Shown here: positions 4,905 to 13,168 of the stretch, piece after piece | Layout: each line of letters begins with the position of its first letter | Numbering within the stretch: the stretch's first letter is position 1 | Assembly: GCA_023436745.1 (NCBI GenBank) | Contig: JAEZHZ010000383.1 | Location: forward strand, 1 to 13,168 | Source of the DNA: Pseudomonadota bacterium | GTDB taxonomy: Bacteria; Pseudomonadota; Alphaproteobacteria; Rhizobiales; Devosiaceae | DNA: 13,168 nucleotides | Direction: 5' to 3' | Program-made: the position numbers and the translations under genes | Notes under the pieces: model-generated | The model's input: the letters and a program-made list of their open reading frames with translations, nothing else | What the model was told of the DNA's origin: nothing | Databases searched by the model: none

Positions 4905-6538
4905 CGAAAGCCCCCGTCTCCCGACAGGAGGCGGGGTTACCCGAGCCGCCAATGCAAACCCTGCCTCCCCGCCCGCTCAGGATCGCCGTCGCCACCGTCC
5001 TGGCCCTCGCCATCACCGCACTCATTGCGGCGGTCTTCTGGGCCATCCTCGACGCCGCTGCGGGCCCGAGTCGGACACGGATAGACATCCCCCACCTGCT
5101 GCGAATGACCTCGCTTCAGGCCGGCCTGACCACGATCCTGTCGCTAGGTGTTGGGATGGCGCTCGCCTGGAGCCTCAACCGCCTCCGCTTCCGGGGGCGA
5201 GAACTCGTTGTGGGACTGTTCGCGGCCGCGATCGTCACGCCCGGGATGGTCATCGCCTTCGGTCTCTTGGCCATCTGGGGCCGCAATGGCTGGATCAATC
5301 GCGCCAGTGAAGCGCTGTTCGGTGCCCCGATTGGCAACCCTGCCTTCGGGCTTTCCGGTATCCTGTTGGCGCATGTGGTTCTCGACGGCGCCTTCGCCGC
5401 GCGTATCCTGCTGGCGCGGCTCGATGCCATTCCGGACGCACGCCTGAGGACCGGACAATCACTCGGGCTCGGCGCGTGGCAGCGGTTCAGCATCATTGAT
5501 TGGCCCGCCATGCGCGGCACGCTGCCGGGCCTCGGGGCGATCATCTTTCTTCTTGCCTTCACGAGCTTCCCCATTGTGCTGATGCTCGGCGGGGGCCCGG
5601 CCAACCAGACGCTGGAAGTCGCCATCTACTCCGCTGTCCGCCAGAACTTCGACCTTGCCGGAGCCGTAGCCCTGGCGCTGACGCAGATCGCGGTCTGCGC
5701 GACGGTCATCCTTGCCGCCTCCATGCTGGCCCCGGTGCCGGCCGCACTCGGAAAGTCAGCGGCACCACGCTGGCGCGACGGAAAACCCGTCCGCGTCGTG
5801 CAATGGCTGATCCTGCTGGTCGGTGTCGCCGGATTCCTGCTGCCACTGCTGTCGGTGCTGGCCGATGGCCTGACAGCTGGCGTTGCCGAACTCCTTGTGC
5901 GCCCGGTATTCTGGTGGTCCGCGCTCAGCAGCTTCGTCATTGCCTCCCTGTCGGCACTGCTCACCCTGGTGCTCGCGATGGGCCTGGCACTGGGACGTGC
6001 CGCAACGGCACAGCCGGTGACGCGCACGCTGCTCGGTGTACCGCCATACGCCTATCTTGCTGTTCCTGCGGTGGTGCTGGCACTCGGCTTCTTTCTTCTG
6101 GTTCGCAACGCCGGCATTGCACCCGCAAGTGCGGCACCTGCCGTCGTGGTCCTCGGCAACAGCCTGCTAGCCCTCCCCTTTGCCATTGCCACGCTTGGCC
6201 CGCCCCTCGAAGCGATTGCCCGCACAAGGGGCAAGCTGATCCGATCGCTGGGCCTGAGTGGCACCCGCCAGTTCCTCGCCATCGAGTACCCTCTGCTGGG
6301 GCGTGACCTAGGTATCATGCTGGCGCTGGCGTTCTGCTTCTCACTCGGAGATCTTGGGGTCATCGCGCTGTTCGGCACCGAGAACTTTCAGACTCTTCCG
6401 CTGATGATGTTCCGCAGCCTCGGCGCCTACCGCACGAATGACGCGGCGGCGATCGCCGCCGTCCTGCTCATCGGCACTGTCGTGGCCTTTGCTGGCCTGC
6501 CGCGCATTGTCGAAAGGATTGCCAATGCTCGCCGCTGA
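4901..6538 (+). CDS. thiP: Thiamine/TPP ABC transporter permease
   Basis: 545 residues in the inner membrane, with two fused permease halves and about 12 predicted spans, as in E. coli ThiP (536 aa). The halves each carry the cytoplasmic EAA-type loop that docks the ATPase: around 181-211 (RTGQSLGLGAWQRF, then PGLG) and around 446-470 (IRSLGLSGTRQFLAIEYPLLG). Other family-like stretches are GGGPANQTLEVAIYSA (230-245) and LFGTENFQTLPLMMF (490-504). The GTG at 4901 overlaps the thiB stop in GTGA, which suggests coupled translation. The nearest upstream GAGGAG (4878-4883) is 17 bases away. An ATG at 4952 would give a 528-aa protein; the AGGAGG at 4926-4931 is about 20 bases from it and too far to be a normal site. 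Function is firm, exact start less so. Confidence 0.93.
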   Translation: MTKAPVSRQEAGLPEPPMQTLPPRPLRIAVATVLALAITALIAAVFWAILDAAAGPSRTRIDIPHLLRMTSLQAGLTTILSLGVGMALAWSLNRLRFRGRELVVGLFAAAIVTPGMVIAFGLLAIWGRNGWINRASEALFGAPIGNPAFGLSGILLAHVVLDGAFAARILLARLDAIPDARLRTGQSLGLGAWQRFSIIDWPAMRGTLPGLGAIIFLLAFTSFPIVLMLGGGPANQTLEVAIYSAVRQNFDLAGAVALALTQIAVCATVILAASMLAPVPAALGKSAAPRWRDGKPVRVVQWLILLVGVAGFLLPLLSVLADGLTAGVAELLVRPVFWWSALSSFVIASLSALLTLVLAMGLALGRAATAQPVTRTLLGVPPYAYLAVPAVVLALGFFLLVRNAGIAPASAAPAVVVLGNSLLALPFAIATLGPPLEAIARTRGKLIRSLGLSGTRQFLAIEYPLLGRDLGIMLALAFCFSLGDLGVIALFGTENFQTLPLMMFRSLGAYRTNDAAAIAAVLLIGTVVAFAGLPRIVERIANARR

Positions 6539-7163
6539 TGTCCTGACTTTCGCCTATCCTGGGCAGGTGGTGCCCTACCGGTTCTCGTTCACGGCAATGC
6601 CGGGCGAAATCACCGCCATATCCGGGCCGAGCGGTTCCGGAAAGTCGACACTGCTTGACCTGATCGCGGGCTTTCTGGAGCCGAGCAAAGGACAATTGCT
6701 GCTCGACGGGAAGAACTTGCTCCCGCTGGCGCCGGAAGACCGCCCCGTATCGCTACTCCTGCAGTCGGACAATCTCTTCGATCATCTGACCGCGGGCCGG
6801 AATGTCGAACTGGGCCTGCCGGCGGGCGTGCGGCGAAGTGAACGCATCGGCCGGATAACGGCGGCAATGGCTGAAGTAGGGCTAGATGGCCTTGCAGCCC
6901 AGCCAGCCGCGACTCTATCGGGTGGCCAGAAGCAGCGGGTTGCTCTGGCGCGCACGCTGCTGCGCGGCCGGGAGGTACTGCTTCTCGACGAACCCTTCTC
7001 GGCACTGGACGACGATACGCGCCGTGCGACCCGGGACCTGGTGGCAACGCTCACTCGCCGCCACAACTGGCATACGATCCTGGTCAGCCATCACGCCGAC
7101 GACGTCGAGGCACTCGCCTCGCGCCGCTATCGCATCGCCGCTGGGGAACTGCTGGAGGGCTGA
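6525..7163 (+). CDS. thiQ: Thiamine/TPP ABC transporter ATP-binding protein
   Basis: 212 residues; the ATPase that powers ThiBP on the cytoplasmic face. All ABC motifs are intact: Walker A GPSGSGKST (34-42), Q-loop Gln80 in LLLQSDNLFDHLT, signature LSGGQ (131-135) followed by KQRVALAR, Walker B VLLLDEP (151-157), D-loop SALD (159-162) and the switch His189. The short length and lack of a C-terminal regulatory domain are normal for ThiQ. ATG 6525 is chosen because AAAGGA (6513-6518) is 6 bases upstream; the frame is open further back but only within thiP coding sequence. It overlaps thiP by 14 bases. Its stop is two bases from the stop of the convergent gene, with no room for a separate terminator. 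Confidence 0.95.
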   Translation: MLAADVLTFAYPGQVVPYRFSFTAMPGEITAISGPSGSGKSTLLDLIAGFLEPSKGQLLLDGKNLLPLAPEDRPVSLLLQSDNLFDHLTAGRNVELGLPAGVRRSERIGRITAAMAEVGLDGLAAQPAATLSGGQKQRVALARTLLRGREVLLLDEPFSALDDDTRRATRDLVATLTRRHNWHTILVSHHADDVEALASRRYRIAAGELLEG

Positions 7164-7165
7164 AC

Positions 7166-9211
7166 CTACTCAGCCCAGGCCGCGAAGACCTGTTCGAACA
7201 GTTCCTGCGCCTCTTCGTCCTTTTCCAGGGTGATGATGGCATTGCGGCCCGTACCGTAGACGATTGCCAGATCCAGCCAGCGCCGGTTCTCAAGCAACTC
7301 CGTGTTGGCGGTCAGGTCGTTCGCCGCAGCGCTCAACGCGAACAGGAACGAGTTGCCGACGACCCGAGCCGAAGCCCCGACCAGCGGCGTACCCGTAACC
7401 AGTTCCTCGTCCTTCAGCAGGACACCGGCGACGCTGGCGATGCTGCCGCCGACGAAGCTGTCGCTCACGTCGAAATCGACTTCCATCAGATGGCTGGCGG
7501 GCAGTGCTGGATCCGAGTTCTTTCGAATGGTGACATCCACCGACAGATTACGGGCCGGAATGCTCGCGGTCCCGATCAGCGTCGGCAGGCCCAGTTCGTC
7601 CTCCCCGCGCGCCCATTCCACAGATCCCGAGAACGGCACAGCGCCGGAACGGCCATCGGAGCTGGCTTCAAGCAGTAGCGACTGGCTGCCGGCAAGCACT
7701 GCCGGATCAACGGATGCAGCGATGTCGTCAGTCCCGGGCAGAGCCTCTTCCGCTGTCGGCAGGCGCTCCTCGGACTTGATCTCGCTATTGGCACTGATGT
7801 CGGGCAGCGCGGTTTCGTTGCCCTGCGGCACCACAGCTTCCGGCGTGGGCTCCAGCCGGTCGTCGATCTCGAGCCCCCCGATCTCGGCAGCGGCATCGGG
7901 TGTGGCGACCGGCGTGGTGTTGCCCGGGCCGGTCGTCTCGTCGGTCGGCTGCAAGGGTGCGTCGAGCGCCGGCGGTGCCAGAGCCGGAGCGGTATTGTCC
8001 GTGGTCTCGGTCACCTGAGGCTGACCCTGTCCGAACATCTGTTCGAGATCGACATAGCCCTCGCGCCAGGCCCAGTAGCCCGCTCCGCCGACACCGGCAA
8101 GCAGCACCACAAACACTGCCAGAAAGATGGTAAGGCCTGCGCCCGACCGGGACGGCGGCGGGCTGTCAGTGTCGAAATCCGTCTCAGCACCGCTCTTTTC
8201 GGGTGGAACCATCGCGAAGCCGTCGCGGCTGCTCTCTAGGGGGGCGTCGGCGGGTTCGCCGCGCGCCTCACGGTCAAGAGTCTGGATGGCGCGCTGGATT
8301 GCACCCTCGGCCTCGCTGGCCTCGTCGGGCGGCGTTTCCACCTCGACTTCCCGCACGGTGGAGAGCGCTTCCTCAACCGGCGTCGTCTCAGCCATGGCGA
8401 GGGGCGACGTCGCCTGACGGGCGACGGCATGCTGGGCGTTCGGCTCGATGCGTGGGCCGAACCTTACCGGCTCGCCCCCGGAGCGGCTGCCGGCAAGAGG
8501 CGCAGGCTCGCGCCGCGCGTCGGAAGCAGCGGAGCGGGCGGGCAGTTCAAACTGGCGAACGTTGGACGGCGTCGCATCGGCGCGCGGCGTGAACGCCGGA
8601 TACGGCGTCTCCCGAGCCTTGGGAAGAACGGGGGTCACCTCGGCACCTGCCGTCGCGGCTGCCTTGGCGATGATCTCCTCGATGGAGAGCTTGTCGTTGT
8701 CGGTTTCGGGGGCCGGAGCTTCAGGCTCCGGCTGGGGCTGCTCAACCACAGCAGCGGTGGGGGCCGGGGAAACGGGCTGTGCGGGTTCCGGCGTTGCCAC
8801 CGGCTCAACCAGCGCGGGCTCAGCGGAGGGTTCCACCTGTGCCGCGGTGGTGACTTGCGCCGGTTCGCTTGCTGGTGCCGGCTCGCTCGCAGCCGGCGCA
8901 GGCTCCGGCGCGGTCGGCGGATTGGTCCAGCTCGGCCGCAGCGCAGAAGGGTCCGGCGGGCGCGCGCCGAAGGCGACATCCCGGCCGAGCTGGATGACCG
9001 CTTCGCTGGCCTCCTGCTCGACCTGCCGGATGCAGTCCTCGAGTTGCAGCCGATGCTGGGTGATCTCGCGCGCCGGAAGCGGCGGCTCGATCGCCCGAAG
9101 CTGACCGACCAGAGCAGAGCGCGCCTTCTCGTAGACCGCGCGACGCGCAGACCCGTTGTTTTCCGGTAAGGCCGCGATGGCCCGGCGCAACAGCTCTTTG
9201 TAATCCGCCAT
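7166..9211 (-). CDS. Large single-pass membrane protein with Pro/Ala/Glu-rich linker, function unknown
   Basis: 681 residues in four parts. (1) A helical, charged head (1-80; MADYKELLRRAIAALPENNG, then RRAVYEKARSAL and LQLEDCIRQVEQEASEAV), which I recall as a recurring N-terminus of uncharacterised alphaproteobacterial proteins. (2) A long low-complexity linker (about 85-350) rich in Pro, Ala and Glu with EPAPA/PEPA-type repeats and predicted to be disordered. (3) One membrane span (about 358-380). (4) A second acidic linker, then a folded C-terminal domain (about 505-681) with alternating beta strands (SLLLEASSDG, LSVDVTIRKN, HLMEVDFDVS, NAIITLEKDE), presumably periplasmic. With no signal peptide, the head should be cytoplasmic. 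No enzymatic motif is seen. It lies 45 bp downstream of purA on the same strand and may be co-transcribed. No clear ribosome-binding site precedes ATG 9211. Confidence 0.85.
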   Translation of the reverse strand: MADYKELLRRAIAALPENNGSARRAVYEKARSALVGQLRAIEPPLPAREITQHRLQLEDCIRQVEQEASEAVIQLGRDVAFGARPPDPSALRPSWTNPPTAPEPAPAASEPAPASEPAQVTTAAQVEPSAEPALVEPVATPEPAQPVSPAPTAAVVEQPQPEPEAPAPETDNDKLSIEEIIAKAAATAGAEVTPVLPKARETPYPAFTPRADATPSNVRQFELPARSAASDARREPAPLAGSRSGGEPVRFGPRIEPNAQHAVARQATSPLAMAETTPVEEALSTVREVEVETPPDEASEAEGAIQRAIQTLDREARGEPADAPLESSRDGFAMVPPEKSGAETDFDTDSPPPSRSGAGLTIFLAVFVVLLAGVGGAGYWAWREGYVDLEQMFGQGQPQVTETTDNTAPALAPPALDAPLQPTDETTGPGNTTPVATPDAAAEIGGLEIDDRLEPTPEAVVPQGNETALPDISANSEIKSEERLPTAEEALPGTDDIAASVDPAVLAGSQSLLLEASSDGRSGAVPFSGSVEWARGEDELGLPTLIGTASIPARNLSVDVTIRKNSDPALPASHLMEVDFDVSDSFVGGSIASVAGVLLKDEELVTGTPLVGASARVVGNSFLFALSAAANDLTANTELLENRRWLDLAIVYGTGRNAIITLEKDEEAQELFEQVFAAWAE

Positions 9212-9256
9212 CGGCTACTTGGTACTCAGGTTTCGGTGGTGTTGTAACAAAAATTA

Positions 9257-10546
<1,290 letters not shown>

Positions 10547-10553
10547 TACCTAG

Positions 10554-10560
10554 TCCTTCT
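10554..10560 (-). promoter_or_regulatory. Ribosome-binding site of purA
   Basis: AGAAGGA on the minus strand, seven bases before the ATG, supports the purA start at 10546. Confidence 0.6.
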
Positions 10561-10707
10561 ACCCATTCGGCGTGACGCAACCAGCCCGAGGCGAAAACCC
10601 CGAACTCACACTCTGTCGGACGTCAGTCCTGCGGCCGGTTCCGGTGGACATTTGAATACGGCCGAATAACTGCTAAGTCCGATTGTCCTTATATCACCCG
10701 AGCGACG
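10561..10707. other. Divergent control region between purA and the DMT permease gene
   Basis: A non-coding stretch that must carry promoters for both genes. For the permease, TTATAT (10689-10694) is a possible -10 box close to the ATG, without a convincing -35. For purA no clear pair of boxes is seen. A small palindrome GGAC-GTCA-GTCC lies at 10618-10629. No riboswitch signature was recognised. Confidence 0.4.
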
Positions 10708-11661
10708 ATGACAAAGCCGCTGGAACTTCGAAATCGCGGCATTTCCGCTCTACTCGACCAGCCATACCTGCTGCTACTGCTCGCCCCCCTGTTCTGGGGC
10801 GGCAACGTGGTGGCAGCCAAGCTGGTCGTCGGCGAGATAGACCCGTACCTGCTCCTTGCCAGCCGCTGCGTGCTCGCTACGGCCGTGATCCTGCCGTTCG
10901 CGTGGCGGTTCCTCGGCGCTGACTGGCCTGTGATCCGGGGCACCTGGCTGCTGCTGATGGCTTACGGCGCCATTGGCTACGCGCTGTTCAATGTCTTTCT
11001 GTATGTGGGTCTACAGACCACCACGGGCGTGAACTCCGCCATCGAGCAGGCATCGCTGCCCATGCTGATTCTTGGGGCGAACTTCATCGTTTTCCGGGTG
11101 CGGGCACGCCTGCTTCAGATCGTCGGCGTGCTGTTGGCAATCTTCGGCGTGATCCTGACCGCAACGCATGGCGATCCGACCCGCATCCTGACGCTCGACG
11201 TCAACACCGGTGACGGCTTCGTCATCCTCGCCTGCCTCGCCTATACCGGCTACACGCTGGCGCTCCGCTTCCGCCCGAAAATGCACATCATGAGCTTCAT
11301 GGCGGTTTCCTTCTCCGGCGCCGCCATCACCGGAGTAATCATGCTTGCTGTATTCGGGGGCGGCATAAGCGAGGTTGCGACACTCGCCGACGTTTCACCG
11401 ACGGTGTGGGCGGTGATCGCCTATGTGGCAATCTTCCCGTCGATGTTCAGCCAGGTTGCCTACGCCCGCGGTGTTGAACTGCTGGGGGCAAACCGCGCGG
11501 CCCCAAGCCACAACCTCATTCCTGTTTTCGGCACCCTGGGATCAGTAGCGATCCTGGGCGAAAGGCTCGAAGCCTACCACTTCGTTGCGGCAGTGATCAT
11601 CATTGCAGGCATCGTTCTGGCCGAATGGTCGGCGCGGCGACGGGCTCCCGCGACGACCTAG
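10708..11661 (+). CDS. DMT-superfamily (EamA) transporter
   Basis: 317 residues, with about 10 membrane spans in two EamA repeats (roughly 22-152 and 170-307). The first repeat starts with LAPLFWGGNVVAAKL (25-39). The second contains NRAAPSHNLIPVFGTLGSVAILGERL (262-287), the usual late-EamA block with a conserved Pro, Gly and Glu. It is an inner-membrane drug/metabolite exporter-type protein; the substrate cannot be told from sequence. The C-terminus is short and basic (ARRRAPATT). It lies between purA (divergent) and serA (convergent), so it is transcribed alone. The ATG at 10708 lacks a strong ribosome-binding site (only GAGCG nearby), but the protein begins sensibly here. Amino-acid or purine-related export would fit the neighbours but is only a guess. 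Confidence 0.9.
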   Translation: MTKPLELRNRGISALLDQPYLLLLLAPLFWGGNVVAAKLVVGEIDPYLLLASRCVLATAVILPFAWRFLGADWPVIRGTWLLLMAYGAIGYALFNVFLYVGLQTTTGVNSAIEQASLPMLILGANFIVFRVRARLLQIVGVLLAIFGVILTATHGDPTRILTLDVNTGDGFVILACLAYTGYTLALRFRPKMHIMSFMAVSFSGAAITGVIMLAVFGGGISEVATLADVSPTVWAVIAYVAIFPSMFSQVAYARGVELLGANRAAPSHNLIPVFGTLGSVAILGERLEAYHFVAAVIIIAGIVLAEWSARRRAPATT

Positions 11662-11670
11662 TCTGGCGAA

Positions 11671-11687
11671 GGGCGGATTACCCGCCC
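11671..11687. terminator. Bidirectional hairpin between DMT permease and serA
   Basis: GGGCGG (11671-11676) and CCGCCC (11682-11687) form a perfect 6-bp GC stem with a 5-base loop, placed between the two convergent stop codons (11661 and 11701). T-rich tails are weak on both sides (GTCGTT on plus, TTCG on minus), so termination in both directions is likely but not textbook. Confidence 0.55.
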
Positions 11688-11700
11688 CTCGCGGTCGTTA

Positions 11701-13168
11701 TCACTGGAAGTGCAGGGCCTTCGCCTGCTTCACGCCTTCGAGGGCGGCGATCTCCGAAAGCTGTGCTTCCGTGAGCGTGCCGTCGATAGAGACAAGCGCG
11801 ATGGCATCGCCCCCGACCTCGGCACGGCCAAGGTTGAAGTTGGCGATATTGATGCCGAGAGTGCCGAGCAGGGTGCCCAGCCTGCCGATGTGGCCGGGCT
11901 TGTCCTCGTTGGTGACATAGAGCATCGAGGGAGACAGCTCGGCTTCCATGTTGATGGACTTGACCTGGATGATGCGCGGCTTGCCATTGGCAAACAGCGT
12001 GCCCGCGAGGCTCCGCTCCTGCCGCTCGGTTGTGACGGTCAGGCGGATATAGCCCTCATAGGCCCCCTGCTGGTCACGCGTGGTGGTCTCCACCGTGATG
12101 CCGCGGTCTTTGGCGATCTGCGGCGCCGAAACCATGTTGATGTCTCCGAGCGATGGCTTGAGCACGCCGTTGATCGCGGCCGCGACCATCGGACGAGTGT
12201 TGAGCCCCGCGGGTGTACCCTCGAACTCGATCTTGATGCCGGTGATCGCCGTTTCGGTGAGCTGGCCGGCAAACGAGCCGAGCGCTTCGGCGAGCTTCAC
12301 CCAAGGGGTGATCAGCGGGGCCTCCTCGGCAGAGATCGAGGGGAAGTTGAGCGCGTTGGTTATCTCCCCCGTCATCAGGTAGGCGGAGATCTGCTCGGCG
12401 ACCTGCAGCGCAACATTCTCCTGCGCCTCGGTCGTCGAGGCACCCAGGTGCGGGGTGCAGATGACGTTCGGCAGTTCGAACAGAGAATTGCTGGTCGCCG
12501 GCTCCTCAAGGAACACGTCGAGCGCTGCACCCGCTACCTGCCCCGACTTCAGGGCGTCATAAAGCGCAGCCTCATCGATCAGGCCCCCGCGGGCGCAGTT
12601 GATGATGCGCACGCCCTTCTTGGTCTTGGCCAGCGCCTCGGCGCTGATGATGTTGCGGGTCGCATCGATCAGCGGTGTGTGGAGCGTGATGAAGTCGGCG
12701 CGAGCGAGCAATTCGTCGAGGTCGACCTTCTCTACGCCCATTGTCTGCGCGCGTTCGGGTGAAAGGAACGGGTCGAAGGCGATGACCTTCATCTTAAGCC
12801 CTTGGGCACGGTCGGCCACGATCGAGCCGATATTGCCGGCGCCGATCAGGCCCAGAGTCTTGTTGGTGACCTCGACGCCCATGAAGCGGTTCTTTTCCCA
12901 CTTGCCGGCGCGTGTGGAAGCATCCGCCTCCGGCAACTGGCGCGCCAGCGCCATCATCATGGCAATGGCGTGCTCGGCGGTCGTGATGGAATTGCCGAAG
13001 GGCGTGTTCATCACGATGATGCCCTTCTTGGTCGCAGCCGGAATGTCGACATTGTCGGCGCCGATACCGGCGCGTCCGATCACCTTCAGGTTGGTCGCAG
13101 CCGAGAGAATCTTCTCGGTGACCTTGGTGGCCGAGCGGATGGCGAGGCCGTCATACTGTCCGATCACC
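11701..13168 (-). CDS. serA: D-3-phosphoglycerate dehydrogenase, N-terminus outside window
   Basis: Oxidises 3-phosphoglycerate to 3-phosphohydroxypyruvate with NAD, the first step of serine synthesis. 488 residues are visible; the full family length is about 530, so roughly 40 are missing, and the GTG at the window edge encodes an internal Val rather than a start. Numbering from the first visible residue: GRAGIGADNVD (31-41), the NAD-binding GAGNIG (109-114), catalytic Arg193 in NCARGGLIDE, Glu222 in EEP and His240 in CTPHLGAST, all present. An intervening domain follows (about 290-410; TRPMVAAAINGVLKPSLGDIN), then a C-terminal ACT domain (about 415-488; YVTNEDKPGHIGRLGTLLG), the place where serine binds in regulated forms. 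It is the long (type I) enzyme. The convergent permease gene ends 39 bases away. Confidence 0.97.
   Translation of the reverse strand, partial: VIGQYDGLAIRSATKVTEKILSAATNLKVIGRAGIGADNVDIPAATKKGIIVMNTPFGNSITTAEHAIAMMMALARQLPEADASTRAGKWEKNRFMGVEVTNKTLGLIGAGNIGSIVADRAQGLKMKVIAFDPFLSPERAQTMGVEKVDLDELLARADFITLHTPLIDATRNIISAEALAKTKKGVRIINCARGGLIDEAALYDALKSGQVAGAALDVFLEEPATSNSLFELPNVICTPHLGASTTEAQENVALQVAEQISAYLMTGEITNALNFPSISAEEAPLITPWVKLAEALGSFAGQLTETAITGIKIEFEGTPAGLNTRPMVAAAINGVLKPSLGDINMVSAPQIAKDRGITVETTTRDQQGAYEGYIRLTVTTERQERSLAGTLFANGKPRIIQVKSINMEAELSPSMLYVTNEDKPGHIGRLGTLLGTLGINIANFNLGRAEVGGDAIALVSIDGTLTEAQLSEIAALEGVKQAKALHFQ

Noticed and set aside
8690..8960. Repetitive GC-rich DNA as a possible repeat array or CRISPR
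   Set aside because: There are no regular repeats with spacers; the pattern comes from PEPA-like codons of a low-complexity protein linker.
8429..9169. Plus-strand open frame with Gly/Arg-rich translation opposite the 681-aa gene
   Set aside because: The composition is the mirror of the Pro/Ala/Glu-rich linker on the other strand, with no independent start signal.
11710..12762. 350-codon plus-strand open frame opposite serA
   Set aside because: Antisense to intact serA with all catalytic residues; the translation is charge-rich and without domain similarity I recognise.

Overview
This 13.2 kb window is GC-rich, chromosomal-looking DNA from an alphaproteobacterium. The RpoH sequence, the TPP-riboswitch-controlled thiBPQ operon, and the grouping of serA, a DMT permease, purA, an uncharacterised membrane protein and rpoH all suggest Hyphomicrobiales (Rhizobiales), though a Rhodobacterales relative is not excluded. 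It is densely packed housekeeping DNA. I see no transposase, phage gene, CRISPR array, tRNA or rRNA, and no intergenic stretch reaches 300 bases.

Left part (1-3000): the C-terminus of a coiled-coil protein of unknown role (1-492), then a 115-aa single-pass membrane protein (511-858, minus) whose start codon shares a CATG with that of a divergent RluD-type 23S rRNA pseudouridine synthase (857-1882). A 195-bp gap follows, holding an inverted repeat, a plausible sigma70-type promoter and a leader hairpin, and then rpoH, the heat-shock sigma factor (2078-2947). rpoH ends at a clear GC hairpin.

Middle part (3000-7163): a complete thiamine-uptake module. thiN (thiamine pyrophosphokinase, minus, 3007-3711) is divergent from thiB-thiP-thiQ (periplasmic thiamine/TPP-binding protein, two-domain permease, ATPase; 3897-7163). 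Between them, on the plus strand, lies a textbook TPP riboswitch (about 3734-3824). Downstream of it, a 7-bp perfect stem can bury the thiB ribosome-binding site, so high TPP should repress uptake by blocking translation. ThiBPQ imports thiamine and its phosphates and ThiN converts thiamine to TPP, which closes the feedback loop. The three transporter genes overlap and are probably translationally coupled.

Right part (7166-13168): on the minus strand, a 681-aa tripartite protein of unknown function (short conserved-looking cytoplasmic head, long Pro/Ala/Glu-rich linker, one membrane span, extracytoplasmic domain) lies 45 bp downstream of purA (adenylosuccinate synthetase). A DMT/EamA permease (plus) is divergent from purA. 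The window ends in serA (3-phosphoglycerate dehydrogenase with C-terminal ACT domain, minus), whose N-terminus is cut off by the window edge.

No wholly new system stands out. The items most worth a second look are the architecture of the riboswitch expression platform, the thiN/thiB divergent control region, the 681-aa membrane protein, the overlapping divergent start codons at 856-859, and the structured rpoH leader.
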